A model generated the notes under the pieces. That model saw only the letters and a program-made list of their open reading frames with translations. It was not told where the DNA came from and did no database searches. A stretch of DNA of 64,000 nt from Nymphalis io (lineage: Eukaryota > Arthropoda > Insecta > Lepidoptera > Nymphalidae). Below are positions 23,601 to 36,083 of this stretch, piece by piece; position 1 is the first letter of the stretch; each line of letters opens with the position of its first letter. The translations under genes were made by a program, and so were the position numbers. Where the stretch lies: NCBI RefSeq assembly GCF_905147045.1, contig NC_065890.1:7316001-7380000 (forward strand), given 5' to 3'.

Positions 23601-23700
23601 TATAATGTAGAGGCTTTTATAAATTATAGAAGAGCTTGGAGTTAGTATTCGTTGTTTTTCATACAAGATATATAAATATAATTATATACGATTTTTTGTT

Positions 23701-23815
23701 GACAAGAGTAACTACTGAGTTTCTTGCCGGTCTATTGAAATTTAATTTGTAACACGACGATTCAGAAGTGTTTGTGAAAGCCTACTTGAAAAAAGTATAT
23801 TTTGACTTTGACTTT
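23701..23815 (+). repeat. CR1-like LINE 3' tail
   Basis: gagtaactactgagtttctt and ccggtctattg, then acgacgattcagaagtg, agcctacttgaaaaaagta and a ttgactttgacttt tail are present, in the same order as the other copies. Confidence 0.75.
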
Positions 23816-24224
23816 GAAACAGTAGACATTTCTTAGTATTATTAGCGATATATTGATTAAATCGAGTGTAAAGGTATTTAATTGATTTATTTTTAAAAGA
23901 CAAAAATTCCGACAAAGGTGGGATGTAACATGGAATAGCCTTTATAATTATTATATTACACTTTAAGGTTTATCTAGCAATGGAATTATATATTTTCTGA
24001 TACGAACCATATTATGAAAACTCTTGAGCTTTTCGTATAAATGACGTCATTTCCTCCTCAAATCGAAAATATTAAAAAGCTTACCATTAATTTTAAATGT
24101 ACGGTCTTCCTCTGATTGTTATACTAGTATAATAAAAATGAAGCCTTTTTTTCTTGACATGCATACAAAATTAATAATATAATATAATTATTTACAAAAT
24201 TATTCAGTTAAATTAAGGCCAGTT

Positions 24225-24350
24225 AAGGCAAGATTCCAGGTATTACTTGTCTTCGCTTTTCTTGTCCAGTCTTCTCCAGTATTTTTATAAATTTCATCTA
24301 CTCGACGATCTGTAGGGCATCCTCTGGCTCTTGCCACTTGGACCTGAATA
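24225..24350 (-). pseudogene. LINE polymerase C-terminal remnant
   Basis: The minus-strand translation ARARGCPTDRRVDEIYKNTG then EDWTRKAK..WN resembles the GRPPTRWTDDIKK..G..W end of insect RTE-like endonuclease-reverse transcriptases (compare the GRPPARWTDDLKKVAGTNW end of the RTE copy here). About 40 codons remain. Confidence 0.6.
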
Positions 24351-24717
24351 ATTAGAGACCAATTTTGTTCACCTTCCATTTGTAGATCTTAACCACACCC
24401 TAACATATAGTAACATATTATATTTAAAAATCATAAATAAATAATAGTAATCGTACTTATATTATAAATTTAAAAATGTCAAACTCATTTTCACATGAAG
24501 AGCAATGGATAAATTTTTAATTTTGATGCATAGAAATAGTTTGTGTGACAAAGTGTGTATAAAATTACAATATAAACTTATATAGTTTATATTAGTTTAA
24601 TTCAAAGAAAATTGTAATTTTTTAAACATGGTCAATCAAAATTGTTTCCATAAAATAATATTAAAACTTATTCATTCCCATCACATATCATATTTTTATT
24701 TATATAACCATAGTCTT

Positions 24718-25020
24718 TCAAACCGGAACACAACTATACCAAGTACTGCTGTTTTGCCGTAGAATATCTAGTGATTAGGTGGTGCCAACACAGACGAGCT
24801 CGCACAAGGCCCTACCACCAGTATATGAGTGAGCCAGTGTAATTACAAGCACAAGGGACATATTATCTTAGTTCCTACGGTTGGTTCATTGGCGATGTGA
24901 GCAATTATTAACATTTTTTATAATGCCAATGTCTACGGGCGTTGATGAACACTTACCATCAGGTGGCCCATATGCTCGTCCGCCTACCTATACTATAAAA
25001 GAAACACCTAGCTCTTATAA
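24718..25020 (+). repeat. SINE-3 with inverted 5' half
   Basis: From about 24840 the copy is in sense (agtgagccagtgtaattaca, acaagggacatattatctta, gcccatatgctcgtccgcct, then ataaaag). The preceding 24718-24835 (caaaccggaacacaactata, ccaagtactgctgttttgcc, ccctaccaccag) is the head of the same family in antisense. The join is direct, so the head is inverted relative to the body. Confidence 0.7.
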
Positions 25021-25448
25021 TCGGTATATGATATCTAATAATGTTGTCATAGCTACAAAGACCGATAACCCTAGTGGATTTACAAGGGCTTTACCTGTAT
25101 TCACGATTCGTCTCATGTTATGTGATAAATGAAAATATCTTAAGAAAATCTATACGTATCGATATTAATCTGAGTCAATTACATCGTATCCCTAACAATC
25201 CAAAGTTAGTAGTTTAACTTCTAATCATTCCAACGACTTCATGCAAGGAAACATTTCTTGACTAACTAGATAACTGTAAATGTAAGTATATATTGGAAGT
25301 CTCCCGCGTAATGTATTCAAGCAACGATCGAAATATTGCCTAAATGTATTCAACCATATGTTACGTATTCGATATTGAAATTGCCAATTTCAGTGAAGAT
25401 ATACTTGCTATTTATATTAATGTTCTAATTCTTTAAATTTAAATAAAT
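25021..25448. other. Intergenic, nothing recognised
   Basis: AT-rich spacer between the SINE-3 copy and the mariner relic. Confidence 0.4.
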
Positions 25449-26159
25449 CTAAGAAAATTGCAGTTGCTGATAATAGATATCTGCCGTAATCGTTTGGCTA
25501 GATTTTAGAAAGCTGTAGTGAACGACACCGGCGCTAGTCCACTAAACGAGTCTGAGTCAATTTTCGTTTAGGGCAGGATTTGGCTGGGTCTCCAGGGTTC
25601 AGCCATTGCGACGAGCGCATCCGATTGTCGTTCAGCATCCACTTTCCATCACAAGTAATGATTCGATTTAAAATCCCTTCATTATTGTGTCGGTTGAGCA
25701 AAGTAACACAGCATCGTAATCGTTTAAGTTTTTTTACTTTCCCGACTTGCTTCAAGTGGATTAATACAGTTTTATCACTTACCCGAAGCCTGCAGCTATG
25801 TCTAAAGTGCTTTGTAATGGATCCGCTTCCACAATAGCGTTTAATTCTTCATTTTCCACTTTTATCTTACACGTCCACGGGGTTGGTTCTGAAAGTCGAA
25901 ATTTCCGGAATGTAATCCTTCGAGCTGTTTCTGCAGCACTGCTGCTGCGGTAGAACTCGTACTCGTAAATATACCGATATTTCATGTTTTCCATTGTAAT
26001 AAGCGACGCCAAAGAAAAAAATATTGAGGAAAAAACAAATGAATTTCAAAACTCAAATGAATTTATAAATTTGAATTTGGAATTCTTAACCAAAGAGCAG
26101 ATACTTCAGATCAAAGTGGCCAGTACGACAAAACGCTAATTTCATATGTAAGGACCTAA
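25449..26159 (-). mobile_element. Mariner-family transposon relic, 3'-truncated
   Basis: The minus-strand reading starts at 26159 with ttaggtccttacatatgaaa, a mariner-like terminal repeat directly following a TA, then an AT-rich leader. Transposase pieces follow in order: YIYEYEFYRSSSAAETARRI, then an internal gap, NEELNAIVEADPLQST and LDIAAGFG, then RHNNEGILNRIITCDGKWM (the catalytic D lies in the CD motif), NPGDPAK and, weakly, GVVHYSFLKSSQTITADIY. Frameshifts and a missing DNA-binding segment show it is dead. The sequence breaks off near 25449 before the last catalytic residue and 3' terminal repeat. Confidence 0.82.
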
Positions 26160-26884
26160 TAATAATAATTAATCATGACTTATAGACTAATTAAACATAA
26201 ATAGCAATAGCAATAAGTCTAATTACATATCAATATATTCTATAAAGTATATCATATAGTGCCGTATATAAACTTATACAATTATACACGAATTCAAATG
26301 ATGTGCTTGATACAATGTATGAACACGACATAATAATTTTGTACCTGTTAAAATTTTATGACACTGCATCACGACGCCTACGATAAAAAATTTAAACCAG
26401 GAGTGTTTAAGTATTTTTAGCATTTATATTATAGTTCTAAACGAACATCGGTTGTCGGGGAGTTTTAATTTACGAAAAAAATACATTTTTAAACAAAAAT
26501 AAATTAAACTACTAAAATTAAACGAAGTTACGTTGAGACGACGAAGGGTCTCATAAAATCGTCTGAACAGCACAATGATTTTTCTTTCCATGCTTTATTT
26601 GTTGTACATTAAAAATTTTGTACTTTTTAATTCTAAATTAATCAAATAAAGCTTGTTTATTTTTAGTGTCTATGTTTTACAAAACAAATACCAACCGTTC
26701 AGCTTTGAGTTCGTGAATATCTTAATTAATAGTAAATTTAATAAGATCAATTAAAAATATATATATAATAATATATTTGTGTAAATTTTAAAAGACAATT
26801 TGATTTGATATTTAACAGACAAAGTTTTTTTAAATCTATTAAGTCATTTTTATAGTTGAGCAACTATAAAAGAAACACCTACCT
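26160..26884. other. AT-rich spacer
   Basis: No genes or named repeats apart from a short actataaaagaaacacctacc end at 26867-26886 that resembles the A-rich 3' end of SINE-3. Confidence 0.4.
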
Positions 26885-27180
26885 TAATCAGTGCCCATCC
26901 CATGTTACTGAGGTCCTCCTCTCCCTTTTTGAGGAGAAGGTTTTGGAGCTTATTCCACCACGCTGCTCCAATGCGGGTTGGAGGAATCCACATGTGGCTG
27001 AATTTTAATGAAATTAGACTCCTCACGGTTTCCTCACGATGTTTTCCTTCACCGTAAAGCACGAGATGAATTATAATCACAAATTAAGCATATGAAAATT
27101 CAGTGGTGCTTCGGGTAAGCACTGGTTTGAACCCACGATCATCAGTTAAGATTCACGCACTCTTACCACTGGGCCATCTC
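26885..27180 (-). repeat. SINE-1, near-complete, inverted orientation
   Basis: On the minus strand the head (gatggcccagtggtaagagtg, tgggttcaaacca) is followed by the middle (atctcgtgctttacggtgaa) and the tail (caacccgcattggagcagcg, tccaaaaccttctcctcaaa). The 3' end is diverged. Confidence 0.75.
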
Positions 27181-27642
27181 GATATAGATATAGTTGTTCA
27201 TCTGATGCTTAATAAATACATCCAATAATGTCTTTTATTAATAAAATTATTTTCAATTTTATTTTCTATTCGTTATAGAAGTAGTTTCAATAATAATCAG
27301 GATTCAGGACCGATTCCAAATTTTACTCCCATCCTTCCATCGTTATCATGTTTGTATGTTCTGTGTATAGTATTATAGTAAAGCATGTGTTAAAATATAT
27401 AAATTTGGAAAATTAACTGAAATTTAAAATAATTTTGTTAATACTATAAGAAAAAATCATAACAAACAAAATATTTTTTTCATCATTTGGCTCTTTTGTA
27501 TTGCCATTTTACAAGATTACACTGGCTGTAAATATGCCTCTGCTATTGGTTCGAAAATCAGTTGTTCGTTTACGTCTGAAAGTAAGAATGCGTGGATTAA
27601 TTAGCTAAACAATTCGTATTACGAATTGATTGATCTGTTCCC
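27181..27642. other. AT-rich spacer
   Basis: No supported gene or repeat. Confidence 0.4.
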
Positions 27643-28027
27643 GGCAATAATAATAATAATAATAATGTCCTCCAGACCGATTTCGGCCACGGCGGCCAGT
27701 CACAAGAGAGATTTGCCTACTGCGCAGGAGATATTATAATGCACAAGTGTGTGCGCAAACACAGGTGCACTCTCTCTTCCCTCAATGTCATAATCCGATG
27801 GGGCGGCAATCCGACACGACCGGAAAGAGTTCAGGCGCAGGACCAACGGCTTTACGTGCTTTCCGAGGCACGGGAGTGTACACATTTCGAACTGCCAGAC
27901 TCCTGGATACATGAGAATTTTCTGACAGAAAAAACCAATAACTTTTTATTGGCCCGATTTGGGAATCGAACCCAGGTCCTCCGGGTCTGCGGCCTTACAT
28001 CAAGCCACTAGATCAACGAGGCAGTCA
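27643..28027 (-). repeat. SINE-2, near-complete with (AAT)n tail
   Basis: This copy aligns along its length with the one at 18585-18950, including the tRNA-like head near 27965-28025 and the 3' microsatellite (taa)n at 27643-27666. Diagnostic blocks are gtcctccagaccgatttcgg, gacacgaccggaaagagt and ggcccgatttgggaatcgaa. Confidence 0.75.
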
Positions 28028-29254
28028 AGTCGTTCCCCGCAATATTGTTCAAGCAAATGTCGAAAATTAGTTTAGAAAATATTTTTAGTACTATTAAAAA
28101 CTTCTGGTAACTTAATTTCATATATATATTCAAATGAGACAAGATTTTTGCTGAAATTAGAAAAAAATGTACTGGATAGATACAAACATATGGTGGTAAT
28201 ATTAAAACCCTTAGCGGTGATACGAATAACAAATAATGTTGAATAAAAAGTATCAAATACACTCTCCAGATTAATTCCGGAAAATCTCTATATCGCAATC
28301 TCATTGAAACTAATTATTCGTTTTTAGGGCCAAACGAGGCCGATATAAAAGAGAATATGTGCTCAATGATCAAAAGGAAGAACAGATAATAAATGTCGAA
28401 ACAATGAATGCCGATTCTATAAGCGTAATTTATTTTATAAACCGATTAGACTAGGTAAAAAAATACGATATTTTAATAAAAATATAAAATTTTGTAAAAT
28501 TAAAAATTATAGGGTTACAGCGGACAGTCCGCTCTTACCAACTTACAGACTGGTGAAACGTAACATGAAAAGTATCATTCTGCCTTTCATTGCAGGTTCG
28601 CTGCAAGCGTAGACGCGTAGTGCGCTTATACCGCGCATTCACTATGAACCTCCGCGTTTTAATTAGACATAAAACGTGTTTTACGATATTTTGTCTTGTT
28701 TTAATATTGATTTCTTTAATGTCGATAAGGTTTTTGCAATAAAGTTTTTTATGTAAGAATAATAAAGCATAAGTAAACGGTTATTAACTAAATAATATTT
28801 ATGTTTAGATAATTACTATTACAATGATTTGTGATATTTGTTAAAATATTTAAAAAAAAAAATCGGTAGGTAATCGATTCCCATATTACCGTTAATGAAT
28901 GCAGAAGCCACGACGTAAATGATTAATGTTGTTTTAACAATGTAGGCGGCCGATGTAATCATGTTTGGCTGATGTGGGTATAGCAATATATGTGGTTTAT
29001 TTTTCTAATTTAAGTGCTTTAATGCTTCTGTGAAAATCGACTCAATCATCTGCATTTTTTATTTATTAAAATATTTGCAATTTATTAATTGTTTACTTTA
29101 ACAACAAAGGTAAAGCCAATAAATGTCCACATTCTTGGCAAGGACTCTACTCTAAGGGTTTGGAAATTTGTTGAAATTGATAAATATGACGCTGAGAGAA
29201 TATTAACTGACACATGCAGGTTATTCACAATGATTTGCTACACCACTGTTCGTG
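28028..29254. other. Intergenic, small GC-richer island
   Basis: Mostly AT-rich. A GC-richer patch at 28590-28665 (gcgtagacgcgtagtgcgct and following) stands out but matches nothing recognised and contains no open frame of note. Confidence 0.4.
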
Positions 29255-29590
29255 AAATGGAAAACCCAGTGGTATATGCCTGAGTTAGAACCATTGATCC
29301 TAGCTTAAGAATCACGGGTTCAATCCACGGGGCATATCGACTCTAAATGTATTAATTGTTATATTATATATAACATATTTTTATTTCCTGTGAACGGTAT
29401 TTACGTAAGAATATTACTGTGATTTTTATTATCGTTTATTTGACGAGGCTATTATAATATTGATCAGACATACTATTAAAACTTGCACCTTTTAAATTGT
29501 AACACGAGTATGTGTACCAAACAAAAAGTAAACAGCGTGCTGAAACAGGCTTCCAATCTTCTCCTAAGTAGGAAGGCCCTAAAGTACGCT
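29255..29590 (+). repeat. Degraded SINE-1-like head and tail
   Basis: At 29270-29335 a tRNA-like segment with cacgggttcaatccacggg (B-box) is seen. At 29525-29590 the string aaacagcgtgctgaaacagg, then cttctcctaagtaggaagg looks like a decayed SINE-1 tail. The linkage of the two parts is uncertain. Confidence 0.35.
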
Positions 29591-32164
29591 CGGTTGTTAA
29601 GTAACTAGGAGCGGTTACCGTTTATCATTTTGCAAAAACTATATATTTGCGAAAAATGTAGGTCGTATATTTTATTTACGTAAAAAGCATAGTTACGCGA
29701 GCCACACGATTCGCTTAGCATTATTATAATTTACATATTATATATAATATCATTAACATAATTTTGTTTTTATGTTATAACTGCTTAATATGCAACGGTT
29801 AGAATTTTTTCAAATAATAAAAACATTATAAATTGTATATAAGTGAGGCCGTGTCGCTTTGCTGTTTTAACTACAACTACTTTCAGAGATTTTACTAAAG
29901 TAGAGTAGCCTAAGAATATGTACACAAAAGATGCGCGCGAAGCAAAAGCAAAGTGCACGCAGAAGGTTGTGCGAAAGATAAGTGCTGTAGAAAATAGCCT
30001 GGGAGAAGATATCGTAATATTTTCTATAATATTTGCTCATTAAATCATCAAAGTTTTCGTGATATCATAATAACTTTATTCGAAGGCAGTAAGGTCAGTG
30101 AATATAGAAAAGGGTAAAATGGGCAGGGTGCGCTAAATTATTTATAGCACAAGTCCGTTTAATTCTGTCAGTCCGATATCTTTAAAAAAATCGCACATAA
30201 AATTACAATGGATTTTACACTTATTTCATTTCATTGCGTTCGGTTCACTTTTGTAATTTGCCATTTCCTATTACATATCAATATGATATTATATTTCAAA
30301 TATCACTGGATTTACTAGATACCTGGGGGGCTGTGCGGGTGGGTGGATGTTTTCTCACCTATAATTGTACAAGTAGCAGGTCATCTCGTTTACTTACGTA
30401 ACAATAATAACCGTTTATTTACTAGATATATTGTAAATTATGACGACAAGTTTAAGAAAGACCAAACACGTAACTGAGTTGCAAATATCAAAGTGAAAAT
30501 GAAATGAAATTAACTATTATTAACCCAAATAATGAATTATTACTTCATTACCATATTGTTGCGAATTCAGGCCTAGTTTGATATTTTACTTAATTTACTC
30601 TGATCCGGTTATCGATGGGATAACCGCCGAAGGACCAGAGGGAATTTGTGTGTATTACCTATGTAATACGTATTTTTGGCAAAAGTGGTTGTTGTTAGGA
30701 TTTAATTTATACAACCATGATAAAAGACTTATTGACTTACCAAGACTAAAAAATCGCATACGTCGGTCGTAAAATAACAGGGATTTAAAAAAAAAGCTTT
30801 GATGTTGGTTTCACGGAAAGTGCTCGAGGGGTACGAATCGATGACTCCGTGTTTAGAGCTATTATAAATACGGATTTAATGGGTTGATATTGTAAAAAAT
30901 AAAATTATATTTTATGTTAGCAGATATATCAAATGATTGTTAAGTCCATTCATAGAGTTAATTTTCAATATTTTCTCATGATAATAGTTGTTTATGTGCG
31001 AAACTTTGCTTATATACGGTTATCTTATTTTTTAGCAATGTGTCAAAACACTGCAACAATCTTCTTGATTTACCTTTACCTAACTTATACGCGTTACGTA
31101 ACTTACGGGCTACACACACAATAATGTGCCTACATTTTCATTGCACAAGAAAAACTGCGTTTTGAATATGACAGATTTGTTGCTTCCAAGTTGATGCGAT
31201 CGCATTGTGTGGGTTTATTCCAATACTAAAATATCTGAATCGTAAAATGACAATTCAGAACCTTGTAAACAATAAAGTGTATTTTGATCAAATGTCTAAT
31301 ATTTTTTATCTTAATTAGATACTTTGATCTTAATTCAACAATTCGAAAAAATACGAGTATGAGTAAACATAAATGTATGTATTTATTTATTTTGGGGAAT
31401 ATTCAGATTAAATGAGTTGAATAAAGAATGAATTATAAAAAAAGGTTAACAAAAAATAAGGTAATGTGTTAGGCAAAAATTTGTGGAATGTGTGGAAATT
31501 GTTTAATTGATGTATTATTTAATTTTAAGAAAACGAAAAATAATGAGTGAGGAATAGAGAGCGGTGGCGGAGAGAGGCTATATGAGAGCGTCATGCCGTT
31601 CGCCGTCGCGGCATACGGGTCTATCTAATGCGCAACAAGGCGCGGCAATAGATGTTTTACATAAGTAATTGCTTTGCAACAGCTGGTTTTTACTCCGAAT
31701 TTCATTTGTTTTTTTTCGCCCATGCGTTAATTATGCGTATAAAAAAAGTTGACACCTGGCTTTTTTTGTTCCTTTTTGAAAATTGTCATAACTGTATAAT
31801 AGTTTGTTTTATTAATCATTTCATATCATCATCAAAATCATAATTAATATCTTATTCAATATATATTTGCATAAAATAGCAAGTTTGGGAAAAAGGCAAT
31901 AAATCTGATTTACGGTAAAAGTTTTATTAAATACGTCAAAAACCTCTTACGTTACTAGCTGAGTTCGTTTGTGTTTTGCTGTTGCTTGCCCAATGTTGCG
32001 GAAATAATTGCTGATGCATCTTAGCCAATATTAATGGGCACAGTTGAAGCAATATCAAGCTTGTGATGTGCTTATAAAAGTCCTGTATAAAATTTTACCA
32101 AGTAAAATTATTTATTTTCTGTAAAATGGACGTGAAAAATGATAATTATGCATATTTGCGATGT
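29591..32164. other. Intergenic; one CR1-like tail fragment and a GC-rich patch
   Basis: A short CR1-like tail (aaaatgacaattcagaacct, aataaagtgtattttgat) lies at 31245-31292. A GC-rich patch lies at 31555-31655 (ggtggcggagagaggct, atgccgttcgccgtcgcgg). No coding region could be supported. Confidence 0.4.
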
Positions 32165-32402
32165 ACACGAAACGGAAAACTACCGAACATATTTTCATAC
32201 GGTTCTTACCAATGGATGGAGATGAATCATGAGGAAGAAAGATTTAGATGTATAATTCATTAATGATTTGTTTAAATTAGCTGTAATAGGACGATGATTG
32301 TTGAAGGTATTGAAAAAAAAATGCCGACTGGGAGCTTTACTGGCGTGCGCCACGTAAATGAGTAGTTAGATGTATAATATTACGATATTTTGTAAACCTT
32401 TT
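32165..32402 (+). repeat. Dispersed repeat H, copy 2
   Basis: Same order of blocks as in the ASB intron at 1331-1585: aactaccgaacatattttca, acgatgattgttgaaggt, gccgactgggagctttactg and gcgtgcgccac. Confidence 0.6.
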
Positions 32403-32404
32403 TT

Positions 32405-33000
32405 GTCACGCAAGATAAGCCTTGAGAGAGGTAGCACCTAGGCGGGGAGGGACTGGGTTATGTAGGATTCTTACCCACTAAAGATACTACGTTGGCCGTC
32501 TTCACCACGAATCAGAGAGGCTGAGGGATCGTATTGATATAACCTCCGCTTCGATGGTGCTCCGCTCGTGGCTCAGCGGAGCTCCGCTCAGGCCTCCGCA
32601 CTCCTCGCTAGTGCGTACGGCAGCATGAACTTTTTGTACACCCTTATTCTAACCATGCGAAGAAGGGACGGGTAGCTCTTATTTGAATCTTTTAAAGATA
32701 AATTTGGTTGTGTCAGTTATTGAGGAAATGCCATTATCACGTCTACCACGCTTGGTAGACGGCTTGGCATCGTAGTAAGTTGATCATAGTACTAACAGAG
32801 TCGCTGCTGCCCGTTCTCTAGTATATATTCCCTCGGGACGACTTCTAAGCCCCTCATGGGGTAAAATGGGTTGTTGATGTTTTCACCATCACCATACAGC
32901 AAAATAAATTGACCAGTCATCATGGAAATCCTTGGAGGAGACCTTCGTTTAGCAGTCAGCAGCAGTCTTCCGGCTGATATGTCGATTTAAAGATAAATAA
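32405..33000. repeat. GC-rich block, probably transposon-derived, unclassified
   Basis: The block contains dense inverted motifs (gctcagcggagctccgctca and following) and ends ccttggaggagaccttcgtt, then cttccggctgatatg. That end resembles the 3' end of insect LINEs. No open frame longer than about 60 codons was found, and no family could be assigned. Confidence 0.4.
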
Positions 33001-34794
33001 AATACAAATCCACGATATTTAAATATTTTTTTAGTTTAACTTACACTTGCAACATATGTAAAATAAATATTTTACAGTTTCAGAGATGGGAGATCATTAA
33101 CAATGTATTGCAGTGCAGAGGCATTGTACATGCAGGCATGCCTAATGCCGTTTACATTTACAAAGTCGTGTATCAGGCGTGACGACTTACCGTCACGTGA
33201 TTATTATGAGCATTTGTCACCATATATAATCATTTGTGCTCGGTTTTGCCTAGATCTTATTTAAGATTGAGTTGAAATGTATACGGTAAAGCTATCTATC
33301 TATAAGAAGAAATTCGAAATTTACCACAGAACACAATCGAGACTTGTCAAAGAGTGATATGCGAGATTGACTTTAATAATTAATTATAAGATTTAATAGA
33401 TAAACAGATCAAAATAGCATGTAAGTAGTTTTCTCGTATTTCACGAGATGTTTCAAATTTCATGGGACATGAAGTCAGTTCTAAAAGAATAGCATTATTG
33501 TAGTTGTAAGCACTTGTGTACACTGTTGAAGAGGTTGGCATGTTACCATCAATATACTAAAGGCGGCGCTTGGGTCGTATCGGAAAAATGTTTACATAAA
33601 AGAAAAGTCATATTGCAACTAGTTTAGTTGCAATTTGACTTTTCTGCTGTTTGCTGTTTGCTGTTTTCGCATTTCTGAGATATACGTTAACTGAACTGAA
33701 GCTATTTCTTAGCCGTTTCTATTTTTCTAATTTTAATAACATTCCTTTAATCATTCTTGAATATCTTTGAAAGTATTAAAATTACAAAGAAAGTATGAAT
33801 TGTTTGTTTAAGGAAATGCTTATTATTTACATGAATTTATTTTATTGAAATAATTTTATGTTAAAAAGGAAATGAATCTAAGATGAATTTCACATTTCTT
33901 AGGAAATTCTGACATTATTTATTGACATTATTGGTCAAATCTTCCTTTAATGCTTACCTACTGTATAAAAGGAATCCGTATGCAAATATTTATAGTGCTA
34001 ATACTACTGGGATTTGGCTGGGTTTGGGCTGTGCGTTGATATGCCAGTCAATTAGTCAGTTATTCTTATATATATAAACTACTTAAAGATAAAAATATTT
34101 TTGTTGCATCATTCATGTTCACCAACAAACTACTCTATAGACTATAGATCCGACTTTTTATAGCACCAGATTTTTCGTGCATCCCAATAAAACCTACAAA
34201 CTACAGTTCTTCACTTAAATATAAAGTACGAGCGAAGTTAACTATTTATGTCGAATATGTAGGTCTAACGACAAACGTCTGCCCGAACTCCATATTTCGT
34301 ATAGTTCGAGCTTCTAGGAGCGGTCGACGTAATTTATATGCATTGTTGACATTGCTTGGTCAATCTATGACCTGTGTGGCTGATATTGTAGTGGAAGATA
34401 AACTGTTTTTTTATTTATTTACTTTACGAAATTTTTTGTCAGTTTTTAATGTTCACATAATAATATAATTATGATAAATTACCCGTCCTGGCTTCACATG
34501 GGTCGAATAAGGTTCACTGAAATCGTTTGTATCGTAGTACGTATAACTCTACTAGTTAACGCCGCGCATGCAAATAAAGTTCCCAATCAGTATATTTTAT
34601 ATATCTTCAACAATGAGCGTCATATTCAAATCAATTTACTAAATCTTAATAAATTACCTATACACTTAAACCTTCCTCATGAATAATTCCGTCTATTACG
34701 AAAAACCGTTTGAAAATCCGTATGGCAGTATTGGAGTTTATCGCGTTCAGACAGACGCGGCGTAGCTTAGTCTTCTATACATATAATAAAAATG
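33001..34794. other. Intergenic with one hairpin
   Basis: AT-rich and without supported genes. It contains the inverted repeat at 33601-33645 and a (gctgttt)n run just after it. Confidence 0.45.
33601..33645. repeat. 21-bp inverted repeat with 3-nt loop
   Basis: Arms 33601-33621 and 33625-33645 are reverse complements with one mismatch, around gtt. The arms contain agaaaagtca and tgacttttct. Confidence 0.85.
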
Positions 34795-35980
34795 TAACTC
34801 ATCATACTGGCTGTACATGGAAGATATTAAGTTAAACTATTATCGGAGGCTTTTTATCAACGCAATAGAACCCAAAACAATGATGATTAGAATTTTTGTT
34901 TGTTTGTGAGTTTGTGCACGCTAATCTTAGAAACGGCTTAACTGATTTGGGTGCGTATTTTCACTAATGTATTGTGGCAAATTTCATTTAAGATTTAGTG
35001 TTTGTTTTATTCAATCGGCTTATAAATAAAAAAGTTATGTCATTTTAAAGAATCACGTCGAACATATATTCGATAAAAATGCTATAAATACTTGTTCAGT
35101 TGAATTGGCTGAAACTGTAGCTATTTATAAATAATAGTCTGTAAAATGATGATGGTTGAAAGTTTATAGGAACAAAACAAAGTTATAAAATGGTCAGTTT
35201 CAGAGATTTAGATTCTTCCAATATAAGTTAAGCTCAGATCTATATGATCAATCATATTAAATAGGGTTCCGTTTATACTGAACATTCGTCAGTTAATCGT
35301 GCTCGCGCGTAGATGTAAAACGCACCGATTGCCGGGCTGTTGCCTATAGCATCGAGCAAATGCACGTATGTCGGAGACGCACAGCACTCCTGGTAAATCT
35401 CTGTCTGTACTCGTTTGTAATATATTTTTTTAGGTTAGCGTAGTAGCTTATTAAAAAAAACGACTTACTTTTGCGAGCACGGGATGGGGTTATGCTACGC
35501 GGATGACACATCATCACGGCGACAGGACGGAATTTCTAGGAGGCAGCCCGCCCAGCCGAAGTCTGAACGTCGCTCACGGTAGACCGAATAGGATTGTTGG
35601 GATTGACGGTCATCGTTTCGTAACAGAGGCACTCTTATTCCCGTCGGGGCTTCCGGGCCCCCCAAGGGTTCGTAAATAACTTTTTAAGTTAAATTTTATA
35701 GGTTAGGAAGATATTTCGTTTCGTTACCGCATTTTTTTTTCTAATTGTTACACACTCACAGACACACAGTCGGTTAGTTAATAATAAGTAAGTTTTTCAA
35801 ATACACAGATTTACCTTTCAGTTTTATAAGGACACCATTTCCTGTGAAGGTATCGTTTGCAGTCACAATAAACAAAGCACATTGAAAGACATTAAAATAT
35901 GTCAGAATAAATTTAGGGGAATGTTTTTTTTTCATGGGCAATTGTCGTCTTTTCTAGATCCGGTGCGTATGCGGTGAAAA
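34795..35980 (+). mobile_element. Helitron-derived block, copy 1 (helicase C-terminal relic)
   Basis: The block shares several long segments, in the same order, with the inverted copy at 47711-48815: one around gctaatcttagaaacggctt (34922), one around gatcaatcatattaaatagg (35248), one around gtaaataactttttaagtta (35671), and the helicase end. At 35829 the frame reads RTPFPVKVSFAVTINKAH then stop, then KTLKYVRINLGE in another frame. This is the end of a Helitron Pif1-like helicase (consensus FPV..AF..TINKAQGQTL). A GC-rich segment at about 35310-35660 has no counterpart in the other copy. Confidence 0.65.
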
Positions 35981-36083
35981 ACAAAAAATATTGATATTAA
36001 TATCCAACAATAATTAAATAAAAATAGTTTTATAATATGTAGTGATAGTAATAAGTTATCTTTACTTGAGTCGTGCAGTGCTT

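Noticed and set aside
25580..25837. Plus-strand open frame over the mariner relic
   Set aside because: It is antisense to recognisable transposase fragments.
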